From Cellulomonas taurus (GTDB taxonomy: Bacteria > Actinomycetota > Actinomycetes > Actinomycetales > Cellulomonadaceae), in the NCBI RefSeq assembly GCF_012931845.1, contig NZ_CP051884.1, positions 744,001 to 808,000 on the forward strand: a DNA stretch of 64,000 nucleotides, in the 5' to 3' direction. Positions within the stretch are counted from its first letter, which is position 1; each line of letters starts with the position of its first letter. The notes beneath the pieces were generated by a model. The model ran no database searches. It saw only the letters and a list, made by a program, of their open reading frames with translations, and was not told the DNA's origin. The position numbers and the translations under genes are program-made. Shown here piece after piece: positions 1 through 9,318 of the stretch.

Positions 1-298
1 TCAGCGCGAAGCGGGTGTCGATCCGCTGGACCGCCGGCCAGGGCAGTTCGATGGTGCGGGTCACGTTGCGCAGCTCCACGGCTGCCGGGGTGACGATCAC
101 CGCCGGACGCCAGTAGGTCGCCCACGCGGCAGTGCCGAGCAGTGCCAGCAGCGGGAGCCAGCGCAGGGTCAGCCCGGCGTCGGCCACCAGACCGGAGACG
201 GCTCCGCCCACGCAGAGCACGATCACCACCACAGCCAGTACCCGGCCGAACACCGGTCGGAACACCACCACATCTGCCGAGCTGTCAGCCGCACTCAT
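1..298 (-). CDS. PH domain-containing membrane protein, cut by the window edge
   Basis: The minus strand from an ATG at 298 stays open to the window edge and gives about 99 residues. It starts MSAADSSADVVVFRPVFGRV, followed by two hydrophobic segments (about residues 20-40 and 52-66) and then a beta-rich stretch ending in LPWPAVQRIDTRFAL. Two N-terminal membrane helices followed by a small PH-like fold is the usual build of actinobacterial bPH_6-type proteins of unknown role. The C-terminus lies outside the window; the TCA at 1-3 is not in this frame. The gene is divergent from the ABC ATPase, with 88 bp between the starts. A weak -10 (GACGAT, 305-310 on this strand) sits 6 nt before the ATG. 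Confidence 0.6.
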   Translation of the reverse strand, partial: MSAADSSADVVVFRPVFGRVLAVVVIVLCVGGAVSGLVADAGLTLRWLPLLALLGTAAWATYWRPAVIVTPAAVELRNVTRTIELPWPAVQRIDTRFAL

Positions 299-386
299 GC
301 GGCCATCGTCGCAGACCGGCCGGACATCAAGACGCTGGGAGCCCGCCTGACCGGCGGACACCACGTGACACGGAAGGATCACCACC

Positions 387-2279
387 GTGACCACTGACAC
401 CACTGCTGCCGGGGTTCCCGCGCAGCCGGCCGCCAAGGCCCCGATCCTCGAGGTGCGGGACCTGTCGGTCGAGTTCTTCGTGGACGGCGAGTGGTTCCCC
501 GCCGCGATCGACGTCAACTACGACGTGCGTCCGGGTGAGGTCCTCGCCATCGTGGGTGAGTCCGGCTCCGGCAAGACCCAGTCGTCGATGTCGCTGATCG
601 GCCTGCTGCCCGCGAACGGTCGTGCCTCCGGCTCGGCGAAGCTCGCCGGCAAGGAGCTGCTCGGGCTGAACCACAAGCAGCTGTCCAGCGTGCGCGGCAA
701 GGAGGTCGCGGTCATCTTCCAGGAGCCGATGACCGCCCTGAACCCGGTGTACACGATCGGCTTCCAGATCGCCGAGACCCTCCGGGTGCACTTCGAGATG
801 TCCCCGAAGCAGGCCCGGGCGCGTGCGATCGAGCTGCTGAGCATGGTCGACATCCCGGACCCCGAGGGTTCGGTCGACAAGTATCCGCACCAGCTGTCCG
901 GTGGTCAGCGTCAGCGCGCGATGATCGCCCAGGCGCTGGCCTGCGACCCGAAGCTGCTGATCGCCGACGAGCCGACCACCGCGCTCGACGTGACCGTGCA
1001 GGCCGAGATCCTCAAGCTGATGCGCGACCTGCGGAACCGGATCGACTCCGGGATCGTGCTGATCACCCACGACATGGGTGTGGTCGCGGACCTGTCCGAC
1101 CGCGTGATGGTGATGAAGAACGGGCGCGTCGTCGAGGCGGGCACCTCCGACACCATCTTCAACCACCCCGAGCACCCGTACACCCGGCAGCTGCTGGACG
1201 CGGTGCCGCACCTGGGGTCGGAGACTTACGCCGCCCAGGGTCTGCACGGTGAGCACCCGGTCGCGGAGGACGAGGGCACGGTGCACGTCACCGAGCCGCC
1301 GCGCACGGAGGCCAAGGTCTTCACCGAGTTCGCGCTCGAGGCCAAGGACCTGATCATCGAGTACCCCGGCCGCGGTCGGGTGCCGGCGTTCCGGGCGATC
1401 AACGGCCTGGACCTGACCATCGGCAAGGGCGAGGTCGTCGGCCTGGTCGGCGAGTCGGGTTCCGGCAAGACCACCGTCGGTCGTGCGGCCGTCGGTCTGC
1501 TGCCGGTCGCCGGTGGTTCGCTGAAGATCAACGGCGTCGAGCTGGCCGGCGTGAAGGCCAAGGACCTGCGCGCCGTGCGTCAGGACGTCTCGATCGTCTT
1601 CCAGGACCCGGGCTCCTCGCTGAACCCGCGGATGCCGATCGGCGAGTCCATCGGTGAGCCGCTGAAGCTGCACAAGATCGCCGACGGGGCCGAGCTGAAC
1701 AAGCGGGTCGAGGACCTGCTGGACCAGGTGCACCTGCCCCGGGCGATGCGGAACCGCTACCCGCACGAGCTCTCCGGCGGTCAGCGTCAGCGCGTGGGCA
1801 TCGCCCGTGCGCTGGCCCTGTCGCCGAAGCTGCTGATCGCCGACGAGCCCACCTCGGCGCTGGACGTGTCGGTGCAGGCCCGCGTGCTGGAGCTGTTCCA
1901 GCAGCTGCAGGCCGAGTACGGCTTCGCCTGCCTGTTCATCAGCCACGACCTCGCCGTCGTGGAGATCCTGTCCAACCGGATCGCGGTGCTCAACCACGGT
2001 GACCTGGTCGAGATCGGCTCCCGGCAGCAGATCCTGCGCGAGCCGAAGGAGCTGTACACCCAGCGCCTGCTGGCCGCGGTGCCGGTGCCGAACCCGGCCG
2101 AGCAGAAGCTGCGCCGCGAGACCCGCGACCGTCTGCTGGAGCAGGCTGCCGATGAGGCAGCCGGTCGCGACCGCGGCCTGAGCTCGGCCGCTGCCACCAG
2201 TGCCTCCCAGGAGTCCGAGGACAGCCACGACACCGACCGTGGACGCGGATACAACGGCCCGCGACCCGGGCAGGCTTGA
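387..2279 (+). CDS. Tandem-domain oligopeptide/dipeptide-type ABC transporter ATP-binding protein
   Basis: 630 aa with two complete ABC ATPase domains in one chain, matching a fusion of DppD/OppD and DppF/OppF. First domain: Walker A GESGSGKT near 57-64, signature LSGGQRQR near 170, Walker B LLIADEPT near 190. Second domain: Walker [10 protein letters not shown] near 355, LSGGQRQR near 461, LLIADEPT near 482. Both nucleotide sites look intact. The oligopeptide-type C-terminal extension ([19 protein letters not shown]) follows each domain. It should energise peptide or related solute import on the cytoplasmic face. The GTG start has AAGGA 7-11 nt upstream. Odd point: no permease or solute-binding gene is adjacent, because a PH-domain gene lies divergently upstream and typA follows, so the substrate is not indicated. 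Confidence 0.92.
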   Translation: MTTDTTAAGVPAQPAAKAPILEVRDLSVEFFVDGEWFPAAIDVNYDVRPGEVLAIVGESGSGKTQSSMSLIGLLPANGRASGSAKLAGKELLGLNHKQLSSVRGKEVAVIFQEPMTALNPVYTIGFQIAETLRVHFEMSPKQARARAIELLSMVDIPDPEGSVDKYPHQLSGGQRQRAMIAQALACDPKLLIADEPTTALDVTVQAEILKLMRDLRNRIDSGIVLITHDMGVVADLSDRVMVMKNGRVVEAGTSDTIFNHPEHPYTRQLLDAVPHLGSETYAAQGLHGEHPVAEDEGTVHVTEPPRTEAKVFTEFALEAKDLIIEYPGRGRVPAFRAINGLDLTIGKGEVVGLVGESGSGKTTVGRAAVGLLPVAGGSLKINGVELAGVKAKDLRAVRQDVSIVFQDPGSSLNPRMPIGESIGEPLKLHKIADGAELNKRVEDLLDQVHLPRAMRNRYPHELSGGQRQRVGIARALALSPKLLIADEPTSALDVSVQARVLELFQQLQAEYGFACLFISHDLAVVEILSNRIAVLNHGDLVEIGSRQQILREPKELYTQRLLAAVPVPNPAEQKLRRETRDRLLEQAADEAAGRDRGLSSAAATSASQESEDSHDTDRGRGYNGPRPGQA

Positions 2280-2300
2280 TACCTGACCTGCACTGACACC

Positions 2301-2340
2301 GATGCGGTGCGGAGCGTGACGAACGCCTCCGCACCGCATC
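2301..2340 (+). terminator. Hairpin between the ABC ATPase and typA
   Basis: Perfect 14-bp inverted repeat: arm GATGCGGTGCGGAG at 2301-2314 and its complement at 2327-2340, with a 12-nt loop. It starts 22 bp after the ATPase stop codon. There is no T-tract, as is common for GC-rich actinobacterial terminators. Confidence 0.6.
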
Positions 2341-2354
2341 GGTGCGTCTGCGCG

Positions 2355-2360
2355 TAGAAT
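2355..2360 (+). promoter_or_regulatory. Candidate -10 of typA
   Basis: TAGAAT lies 58 nt before the typA ATG and directly after the preceding hairpin. No clear -35 is visible because the expected position falls inside the hairpin. Predicted leader is about 50 nt. Confidence 0.35.
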
Positions 2361-2418
2361 TGATCGGCGCTCGACGACGCTGCGCCCCCCACACCCCTCT
2401 TCCGGATCGGAAACCTCT

Positions 2419-4347
2419 ATGTCCGTGCCCTCCGGCACCAGCGTGCGCGGCGACCTGCGTAACGTCGCCATCGTCGCCCACGTCGACCACGGCAAGACCA
2501 CCCTCGTGGACGCCATGCTCTGGCAGGGCGGTGCCTTCGGCGCGCACGCCCACGTCGACGAGCGGGCGATGGACTCCGGTGACCTGGAGCGCGAGAAGGG
2601 CATCACGATCCTCGCGAAGAACACCGCCATCCGGTACTCCGGTCCGGCCGCGGTGGCCGCGGGTCAGGCCGACGGCATCACGATCAACGTGATCGACACC
2701 CCGGGTCACGCCGACTTCGGTGGCGAGGTCGAGCGCGGTCTGTCGATGGTCGACGGTGTGGTGCTGCTGGTGGACGCCTCCGAGGGGCCGCTGCCGCAGA
2801 CCCGGTTCGTGCTGCGCAAGGCGCTGGCCGCCAAGCTGCCGGTGATCCTGGTGGTGAACAAGGTCGACCGCCCCGACTCCCGGATCTCCGAGGTGGTGGG
2901 CGAGGCGACCGACCTGCTGCTCGGCCTGGCGTCCGACCTGCACGACGAGGTCGAGGACCTGGACCTGGACGCGATCCTGGACGTGCCGGTGGTCTACGCC
3001 GCCGCCAAGGCCGGCCGTGCGTCGCTGAACCAGCCCGCCGACGGCGGCCTGCCGGACAGCGAGAACCTGGAGCCGCTGTTCGCGACCATCCTGGAGAAGA
3101 TCCCGGCGCCGACCTACACCGAGGGCGCTCCGCTGCAGGCGCACGTGACGAACCTGGACGCCTCGCCGTTCCTGGGTCGTCTGGCGCTGCTGCGCATCTT
3201 CAACGGCACCCTGACCAAGGGCCAGACGGTCGCCTGGGCGCGGGCCGACGGCACCATGCAGAACGTGCGGATCACCGAGCTGCTGGAGACCAAGGGCCTG
3301 GAGCGGGTCCCCACCGACCAGGCGGGCCCCGGTGACATCGTCGCCGTCGCCGGCATCGAGGACATCACCATCGGTGAGACCCTGACCGACCCGAACAACC
3401 CGCAGCCGCTGCCGCTGATCACCGTGGACGACCCGGCGATCTCGATGACGATCGGGATCAACACCTCGCCGCTGGCGGGCAAGGGTGGCAAGGGCCACAA
3501 GGTCACGGCGCGCCAGGTGAAGGACCGCCTGGACAAGGAGCTGATCGGCAACGTCTCGCTCCGCGTGCTGCCCACCGAGCGGCCGGACGCCTGGGAGGTG
3601 CAGGGCCGTGGTGAGCTGGCGCTGGCCATCCTGGTCGAGCAGATGCGCCGCGAGGGCTTCGAGCTGACCGTCGGCAAGCCGCAGGTGGTCACCAAGAAGA
3701 TCGACGGCAAGGTGCACGAGCCGGTCGAGCGGATGACCATCGACGTCCCCGAGGAGTACCTCGGCGCCGTGACGCAGCTCCTGGCCCAGCGCAAGGGCCG
3801 GATGGAGACCATGTCGAACCACGGCACCGGCTGGGTGCGGATGGAGTTCCTGGTCCCGGCCCGTGGCCTGATCGGTTTCCGGACCCGGTTCCTCACCGAC
3901 ACCCGAGGCACCGGTATCGCCTCGTCGCTCGCCGAGGGCTACGAGCCGTGGGCCGGCCCGATCGAGACCCGGGTCGCCGGTTCGCTGGTCGCCGACCGTG
4001 CCGGTGTGGTGACGCCGTTCGCGATGATCAACCTGCAGGAGCGCGGCAGCTTCTTCGTCGACCCCACGCAGGAGGTCTACGAGGGCATGATCGTCGGCGA
4101 GAACTCCCGTGCGGAGGACATGGACGTCAACATCACCAAGGAGAAGAAGCTCACCAACATGCGGTCGGCCACCGCCGACAACTTCGAGAACCTGGTGCCG
4201 CCGCGGCACCTGACCCTCGAGGAGTCGCTGGAGTTCGCGCGTGAGGACGAGTGCGTCGAGGTCACCCCCGAGGTGGTCCGGATCCGCAAGGTGGTGCTCG
4301 ACCAGTCCGAGCGCGCCCGGATCACCGCGCGCAACAAGAAGTCCTGA
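2419..4347 (+). CDS. typA: Translational GTPase TypA/BipA
   Basis: 642 aa, the normal length for the family. G1 is AHVDHGKTT near 20-28, the G3 motif DTPGHADFGGEVERG starts near 93, and the G4 motif NKVDRPD is near 148. After the GTPase domain come the EF-Tu-like domain II and the EF-G-like domains, with the BipA-specific C-terminal domain containing GLIGFRTRFLTDTRGTG and EYLGAVTQLLAQRKG. BipA binds ribosomes and helps 50S assembly and stress growth. The ATG at 2419 is the only start giving the family N-terminus. mshB begins 3 nt after the stop, so the two are probably co-transcribed, as in other actinobacteria where typA lies close to mshB. Confidence 0.97.
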   Translation: MSVPSGTSVRGDLRNVAIVAHVDHGKTTLVDAMLWQGGAFGAHAHVDERAMDSGDLEREKGITILAKNTAIRYSGPAAVAAGQADGITINVIDTPGHADFGGEVERGLSMVDGVVLLVDASEGPLPQTRFVLRKALAAKLPVILVVNKVDRPDSRISEVVGEATDLLLGLASDLHDEVEDLDLDAILDVPVVYAAAKAGRASLNQPADGGLPDSENLEPLFATILEKIPAPTYTEGAPLQAHVTNLDASPFLGRLALLRIFNGTLTKGQTVAWARADGTMQNVRITELLETKGLERVPTDQAGPGDIVAVAGIEDITIGETLTDPNNPQPLPLITVDDPAISMTIGINTSPLAGKGGKGHKVTARQVKDRLDKELIGNVSLRVLPTERPDAWEVQGRGELALAILVEQMRREGFELTVGKPQVVTKKIDGKVHEPVERMTIDVPEEYLGAVTQLLAQRKGRMETMSNHGTGWVRMEFLVPARGLIGFRTRFLTDTRGTGIASSLAEGYEPWAGPIETRVAGSLVADRAGVVTPFAMINLQERGSFFVDPTQEVYEGMIVGENSRAEDMDVNITKEKKLTNMRSATADNFENLVPPRHLTLEESLEFAREDECVEVTPEVVRIRKVVLDQSERARITARNKKS

Positions 4348-4350
4348 CCC

Positions 4351-5289
4351 GTGCAGAGCGCCCGAGGCGGGCTCGTGGCGGTGCATGCGCACCCCGATGA
4401 CGAGACCCTGACCTCGGGCGCTCTGCTGTCCAGCGCGGTGCGCGCCGGTCGACCGGCGACCGTGGTCACCTGTACCCGGGGCGAGCGCGGTGAGGTGATC
4501 GGTGCCGCGCAGCACGCGCTGGAGGGTGACGGCCCCGCCCTCGGTCGCCACCGTCAGACCGAGATCGCCGCGGCGATGACGGCGCTCGGCGGGGTGGACC
4601 AGGTGTTCCTGGACGCGCTGCCCGGCCCGGCGACCCGGTACGTCGACTCCGGGATGGCCTGGGTCGAGGGGCTGTCCCACGCCGGGGCCGCCGCCGAGCT
4701 GCCCCCGGGGGCGTTGGTCGCCGCGGAGCTGGACGAGACCGCCGGGCGACTCGCGACCTGGCTCGCCGTGCGTGCTCCGGACTTGCTGGTCACCTACGAG
4801 CCGGGTGGCGGATACGGGCACCCCGACCACATCCGGACGCACCAGATCGTGCTGCGGGCGGTCGAGCTGCTCGGTGACGATGCCCCCGCGCTCGCCTTCG
4901 CGGTGTCGTCGGCGCAGGAGCTGCGTGCTGCCTACCGTGCGCTGGCGAACGATCCGACGGTCGCCGCGCTGATCGACGCGCACCGTGACCCCGCGCTGGT
5001 CGCCACCCGGGAGGGTCCGTTGACCTTGCCGGACGGCACCCTGCCGGTGATGGCACGGGAAACGGTGCCGCCCGGCTTCGCGGTCCCGGTCGCGCCCGTG
5101 CGCGCGCAGGTGCTCGCCGCCCTGGCCGCACACGCCACGCAGGTGCAGGCGGTCACCGCGCTCGACCTGCCCGAGGCGCTGGGCTGCTACGCGCTGTCCA
5201 ACGGCGCACTGGCCCCGGTGCTCCCGGTGGAGCGGTACCAGTGGGCGGACCCTGCGCGCACCGTTCCACAGCCGTACGCCGTAGCCTGA
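4351..5289 (+). CDS. mshB: N-acetyl-1-D-myo-inosityl-2-amino-2-deoxy-alpha-D-glucopyranoside deacetylase MshB
   Basis: 312 aa. MshB removes the N-acetyl group from GlcNAc-Ins during mycothiol synthesis, the actinobacterial low-molecular-weight thiol. The N-terminal AHPDDETLTSG motif (residues 13-23) provides the first zinc ligands and the catalytic aspartate of the PIG-L/LmbE fold, and YGHPDHIRTHQ (near 155-165) supplies the later histidine ligand. The GTG start is 3 nt after the typA stop. The paralogue Mca (mycothiol conjugate amidase) shares the fold, but the length and the gene neighbourhood (typA before, small membrane protein after) favour MshB. Confidence 0.93.
   Translation: MQSARGGLVAVHAHPDDETLTSGALLSSAVRAGRPATVVTCTRGERGEVIGAAQHALEGDGPALGRHRQTEIAAAMTALGGVDQVFLDALPGPATRYVDSGMAWVEGLSHAGAAAELPPGALVAAELDETAGRLATWLAVRAPDLLVTYEPGGGYGHPDHIRTHQIVLRAVELLGDDAPALAFAVSSAQELRAAYRALANDPTVAALIDAHRDPALVATREGPLTLPDGTLPVMARETVPPGFAVPVAPVRAQVLAALAAHATQVQAVTALDLPEALGCYALSNGALAPVLPVERYQWADPARTVPQPYAVA
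5282..5287 (+). promoter_or_regulatory. Leaderless-type -10 for the small membrane protein
   Basis: TAGCCT overlaps the mshB stop region and ends 7 nt before the GTG at 5295, the spacing expected when transcription starts at the start codon. Confidence 0.45.
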
Positions 5290-5294
5290 CCCGC

Positions 5295-5660
5295 GTGCGC
5301 GTACTCCTCCGCCTGCTGGGCGTTCTGGTGATCGGTGTCGTTATCGCGGTCGCCGGGACCGTGATGCACCGGTCGAGTCAGCCCTGGGGCCTGGTGCTGG
5401 CGCTCGCCCTGGTCTTCACCTCCGGGGTGGGGGTGCGTGCCGCCCTCGGCCGAGCAGCGACCCTGTTCTACCTCGCGGTGCTGCTGCTGACCCTCGGCGG
5501 GCTGTCCCGGTACGGTCCGGGCGGTGACGTGCTGATCCCCGGCGGCGACCACTGGGGCTGGTACTGGCTCGGCGGGGCGAGCGCGGTGATCCTGCTGGTC
5601 CTGGCGCTCCCCGGCTCCTGGTTCAGCGACCGACCCCTGCGCCGTCGAGTCACCGGATGA
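5295..5660 (+). CDS. Small four-helix membrane protein downstream of mshB (DUF6113-like)
   Basis: 121 aa, almost entirely four hydrophobic segments (about residues 4-21, 28-44, 52-68, 88-106) joined by short loops, with an Arg-rich tail (RPLRRRVTG). No catalytic motif is visible. A small membrane protein of this kind follows mshB in many actinobacteria (for example Rv1171 in M. tuberculosis), so it is annotated by position; the DUF6113 link is tentative. I chose GTG 5295 rather than an earlier in-frame start inside mshB because TAGCCT sits 7 nt before it. The stop overlaps the next gene (ATGA). Confidence 0.75.
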   Translation: MRVLLRLLGVLVIGVVIAVAGTVMHRSSQPWGLVLALALVFTSGVGVRAALGRAATLFYLAVLLLTLGGLSRYGPGGDVLIPGGDHWGWYWLGGASAVILLVLALPGSWFSDRPLRRRVTG

Positions 5661-6145
5661 CCGTCGACCCGGAGCAGTTCCGGTCGGCGATGGCCCGATT
5701 GCCGGGCGGTGTCGGCGTGGTCTCCACCCGGTGGCGGGACGCGGACCACGCGGCGACGGTGTCCGCGCTGATGTCGGTGTCGCTCGAACCGCCCATCGTG
5801 CTGGTCAGCCTGCACGCCGACAGCCGGATCCGGGACGCACTGGACCAGGTCGACGGGTGGGCGGTCAGCGTCCTCGCCGACGACCAGGCACCGACCGCCG
5901 ACTGGTTGGCGTCGCCCGGTCGGCCGGTGATCGGACAACTCGCGCGGGTCCCGCACCACCGGGCGCCGGAATCAGGGGCCGCGTGGGTGGACGGTGCCGC
6001 GGCCTGGCTGGATTGCCGCACCCGGGAGATCGTCCCCGCGGGCGATCACGACCTGGTGCTCGGCGACGTGGTGGCAGTGCGGGAGGGCAGGTCGGAGGCC
6101 GGAGGCCTGGTGCATCTGCGCCGGCGCGTGCATCCGGTGCGGTGA
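5657..6145 (+). CDS. Flavin reductase family protein (FMN-binding split barrel)
   Basis: 162 aa. The sequence FRSAMARLPGGVGVVSTRW, followed by ATVSALMSVSLEPPIVLVSLHADSRIRDAL, is the characteristic core of flavin reductase-like split-barrel domains, which bind FMN and use NAD(P)H to supply reduced flavin to monooxygenases or other acceptors. The C-terminal part (HDLVLGDVVAVREG) fits the end of the barrel. No partner oxygenase is nearby, so the physiological role is open. The ATG overlaps the stop of the preceding gene by 4 bp, indicating translational coupling. Confidence 0.87.
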   Translation: MTVDPEQFRSAMARLPGGVGVVSTRWRDADHAATVSALMSVSLEPPIVLVSLHADSRIRDALDQVDGWAVSVLADDQAPTADWLASPGRPVIGQLARVPHHRAPESGAAWVDGAAAWLDCRTREIVPAGDHDLVLGDVVAVREGRSEAGGLVHLRRRVHPVR

Positions 6146-6213
6146 TTGGGAGCAATTCGCTCGAATCGCACCGGTGGTCGTGGAATGCGAAGGCTCCTGT
6201 CGGAATGCGCCCG

Positions 6214-6219
6214 TAGAAT
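6214..6219 (+). promoter_or_regulatory. Candidate -10 of the VanW-family gene
   Basis: TAGAAT in the 125-bp gap before the VanW gene, giving a leader of about 45 nt that contains the ribosome binding site GAGAGGA. No good -35 is seen. Confidence 0.35.
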
Positions 6220-6270
6220 CGGCGACTGTGCCCGCAGCTGCGGGCCACACCTGTGCGAGAGGACCAGCAG

Positions 6271-9228
6271 ATGGGCCAGGGGACATCGGAGGGCACCGTG
6301 CCGGAGGACAACACCCCCGACACCGGGCGGGACGAGGCGGACGACGCCCGTACCGCCGGCCCGGACGCCCCGACGCCGGTTGAGGCGGACACCGCCACCC
6401 GGCAGACCCCGGTGGTCCCGGAGGGCGACGACGGCGCCGTGTCGGACGAGGGTGACGACCGCGCTGGGTTGGCCGAGGATGACGACGCCGCTGCGTCGAC
6501 CGAGGGTGACGACGGCGCAACCGAGGCGGTGGACGGAGACCGGGCGGCCGCGGAGAACGGACCGGTGGGCGACGACGTGACCGGCAGCGACGGCGGTCCC
6601 GCCACTGACGACGCACCAGCCACCGACAGCGGTCCCGCCACTGACGACTCGAGCGGCACCGACGGCGGTCCCGCCACTGACGACTCGACCGGCACCGACG
6701 GCGGCCCCTCCGCAGATGACACGCCCGCCGCCGACGGACCCGCTCCGGACCGCGCCACCGTCACGGACGATGCGCCTGCGGGCGACGACGCGCCCGATGG
6801 CCACAGCCGACCGTCCCGAGACAGCGGGCCCGCCGACCAGGTGCCCAGCGACGACCCCGCGCCGGTGATCGCCCGGTCCGACGCCGATGTGGCCGAACCG
6901 GACACCCCGTCGCCGTCCGCTGCGACCGCTCAGCCCACGAAGTCGGGTGCGGACGCCGCACCGGCGAGCGCCGAATCCGCTGCCGCCGCGCCGGGGGTCT
7001 CCGCGACCACGACGCCCACCGACGGCGTCCCGCGCACCCGCGCCTCCGCTGTGGACCCGGCGAACGACCCGCGTGCCCGCGCGGTCGCGACCCTGACCGC
7101 CGCCGCAGCCGCGGCAGCCGCCGCGGAGGACGCCCGGATGGCGGCCGCGTCCGAGCGCGCAGCCACGGCGCAGGGTGCGGCGCCGGTCGTCGACGACGCG
7201 ACGGCGGGCACCCAACCCCCCACCGACACCGACGGACCCTCCGCCGAACGCATTCCGGTCGCCGAGCGCACCCCGCTCGCTGCCGCCGCACCGTCCCCGG
7301 CGGACGTCACGGCACCCACGCAGCGGATCGCCTCGACGGACCCCGCGGCTCAGGACAGCGGCGCGCAGCCGGTCGCTGGACAGTCCGACGCGACCACTGT
7401 CCTCCCGGCTGTCCCCGGTTCGACCCCGACCGCCGCCGGGACACCGGGCGACGGCACCCCGGCCGCCGCGGTGGCCGGTCACCCGGAGGAGGGTTCCCCG
7501 CTGGACGTCTTCGAGTCGGAGCCGGACCGGAAGCGTCGCTGGTGGCGTCCGGTGCTGATCGTGGCCGGTGTCGTGGTCGTGCTGGCCGGGGCCTATGTCG
7601 GCGGTGCCTACGCATTGGCCGAGCGGGTGCCGCGCGGGACCACCGTGGCCGGGATCGAGGTCGGCGGGATGTCCGCCGACGACGCCCGGGCCGCGCTGAC
7701 CGAGGGGCTGGCCGAGCGCTCGTCGCAGCCGATCACCGTCACCGCCCGTGAGGTGAGCGGCACGGTGGACCCGGCCGCCGCCGGGCTCACCTTCGACGTG
7801 GACGCGACCGTCGACTCCCTGACCGGGATCGACCTGAGCCCGCAGCGGATGTGGCGACACCTGACCGGCGGCACCGAGGAGACTCCGGTCACCGAGGTGG
7901 ACGACACCAAGCTGACCGCCGCCGTCGAGGACCTGTCCGGTGCGCTGACCCTGGCACCGGTGGACGGGTCGGTGGTCTTCGTGGACGGCAAGCCGCAGGG
8001 TGTAGCCGCCGTCGACGGGTGGTCGCTGGACACCGAGGGTGCCCGGGACACGCTGGCCGACGGCTGGCTGACCGAGGCGCTGCCGATCGAGCTGCCGAGC
8101 GACACCGTGGCACCGACCATCACCCAGGACGAGGTCGACCGGGTGGTGCGGGATGTGGCGAGTGCCGTGGTCTCCGGCCCGGTGACCGTGACGGTCGCGG
8201 ACCAGTCGGCGGAGCTGCCGGTCGACGTCCTGACGGGGGCGGCGAGCTTCGTGCCGCAGGGCGCCGAGCTGGTGTTGACGATGGACGGGGCCGCCCTGGT
8301 CGACCAGGTGGTCGACCGGACGTCGAACCTGTTGACCACCGCCGCCGACGCGACGTTCGAGTTCGCCGACGGGGCACCGACGATCGTGCCCGGCACACCG
8401 GGGACCACCCTGGATCCGGCTGCCCTGGCCACGGCCGTGGCCACTGCCGCCGCCAGCACCTCGGATCGGACCGCGCCGGTGGAGCTGGTCGAGTCGGACC
8501 CGTCGCAGAGCACGGAGGCCCTCCAGGCGCTCGGCGTCACGACGGCGGTGTCGGAGTTCTCCACCCCGTTGACCAGTGAGCCGAAGCGCACCCAGAACAT
8601 CACCGCCGGGGCCGCCGCGATCAACGGCACCCTGATCCGGCCGGGGGAGACCTTCTCCCTGACCGAGGCGCTCGGACCGATCGACTCCGCGCACGGCTTC
8701 GTGCAGGCGGGGGCGATCGTGAACGGCGAGCACTCCGACGCCTGGGGCGGTGGGCTGTCCCAGCTGTCCACCACCACCTTCAACGCCGCCTTCGAGGCCG
8801 GCATGGAGGATGTCGAGCACCAGCCGCACTCAGAGTGGTTCACCCGCTACCCGGCCGGTCGGGAGGCGACCCTCTACACCGGGTCGATCGACATGAAGTG
8901 GAAGAACACCACGCCCTACGGAGTGCTGGTGCAGGCCTATGTCGCGGACGGCAAGACCTGGGTCCGGCTGTGGAGCACCCCGTACTACGAGGTGGCGATC
9001 ACCTCCGGCGCGAAGACCAATGTGGTGTCGCCGACGACGGTCTACAACACCTCGCCGACCTGTTCCGCGTCCTCGGCGGGCAACCCCGGGTTCAGCATCA
9101 CCGTGACCCGGACTGTCTCCCTCAACGGGCAGGTGCAGGACACCGACAACCTGTCCTGGCGGTACAAGCCGCAGAACAAGGTGGTCTGCGGTCCGGACCC
9201 CGCGACCGCGGCACCCCCGGCGGGCTGA
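6271..9228 (+). CDS. VanW family protein with a very long acidic cytoplasmic N-terminus
   Basis: 985 aa from ATG 6271, which has GAGAGGA 8 nt upstream; a GTG at 6253 would add six residues. Residues 1 to about 420 are low-complexity, rich in Asp, Ala, Pro, Thr and Gly, and include 12-residue tandem repeats of the type GGPATDDSTGTD. A basic stretch (RKRRWWRP) and one transmembrane helix (about 427-447) follow. The outside part has a peptidoglycan-binding-4-like region (TVAGIEVGGMSADDARAAL) and then a VanW domain (RTQNITAGAAAINGTLIRPGE, GGGLSQLSTTTFNAAF, YPAGREATLYT). VanW proteins are cell-envelope proteins of uncertain biochemical role linked to glycopeptide resistance loci by name. Topology by inference: N-terminus inside, VanW domain outside. 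Confidence 0.88.
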   Translation: MGQGTSEGTVPEDNTPDTGRDEADDARTAGPDAPTPVEADTATRQTPVVPEGDDGAVSDEGDDRAGLAEDDDAAASTEGDDGATEAVDGDRAAAENGPVGDDVTGSDGGPATDDAPATDSGPATDDSSGTDGGPATDDSTGTDGGPSADDTPAADGPAPDRATVTDDAPAGDDAPDGHSRPSRDSGPADQVPSDDPAPVIARSDADVAEPDTPSPSAATAQPTKSGADAAPASAESAAAAPGVSATTTPTDGVPRTRASAVDPANDPRARAVATLTAAAAAAAAAEDARMAAASERAATAQGAAPVVDDATAGTQPPTDTDGPSAERIPVAERTPLAAAAPSPADVTAPTQRIASTDPAAQDSGAQPVAGQSDATTVLPAVPGSTPTAAGTPGDGTPAAAVAGHPEEGSPLDVFESEPDRKRRWWRPVLIVAGVVVVLAGAYVGGAYALAERVPRGTTVAGIEVGGMSADDARAALTEGLAERSSQPITVTAREVSGTVDPAAAGLTFDVDATVDSLTGIDLSPQRMWRHLTGGTEETPVTEVDDTKLTAAVEDLSGALTLAPVDGSVVFVDGKPQGVAAVDGWSLDTEGARDTLADGWLTEALPIELPSDTVAPTITQDEVDRVVRDVASAVVSGPVTVTVADQSAELPVDVLTGAASFVPQGAELVLTMDGAALVDQVVDRTSNLLTTAADATFEFADGAPTIVPGTPGTTLDPAALATAVATAAASTSDRTAPVELVESDPSQSTEALQALGVTTAVSEFSTPLTSEPKRTQNITAGAAAINGTLIRPGETFSLTEALGPIDSAHGFVQAGAIVNGEHSDAWGGGLSQLSTTTFNAAFEAGMEDVEHQPHSEWFTRYPAGREATLYTGSIDMKWKNTTPYGVLVQAYVADGKTWVRLWSTPYYEVAITSGAKTNVVSPTTVYNTSPTCSASSAGNPGFSITVTRTVSLNGQVQDTDNLSWRYKPQNKVVCGPDPATAAPPAG
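6592..6735 (+). repeat. 36-bp tandem repeat inside the VanW gene
   Basis: Units starting at 6592, 6628, 6664 and 6700 share the core GCGGTCCCGCCACTGACGAC (the last is degenerate). The 36-bp period keeps the reading frame and codes 12-residue Asp/Thr-rich repeats. Copy number may vary between strains. Confidence 0.75.
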
Positions 9229-9318
9229 GCCGGGTCCGGCGCGGACGCAGGGCCCGGCCGAGGGCGGACCCGGTCGGGTCGAATCGGATCGGGTCGAATC
9301 GGGTCGGCGGAGGCCGAC

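Noticed and set aside
1990..5133. Long minus-strand open frames opposite typA and mshB, up to 1047 codons
   Set aside because: Opposite-strand frames stay open in very GC-rich coding DNA. The plus-strand products are clearly typA and mshB, and the antisense translations are low-complexity His/Arg/Gly-rich.
9277..9310. Short GGGTCGAATC repeats after the VanW gene
   Set aside because: Only about two imperfect copies in 34 bp; the GGTTCGAATC-like text recalls a tRNA T-arm but no tRNA structure surrounds it.
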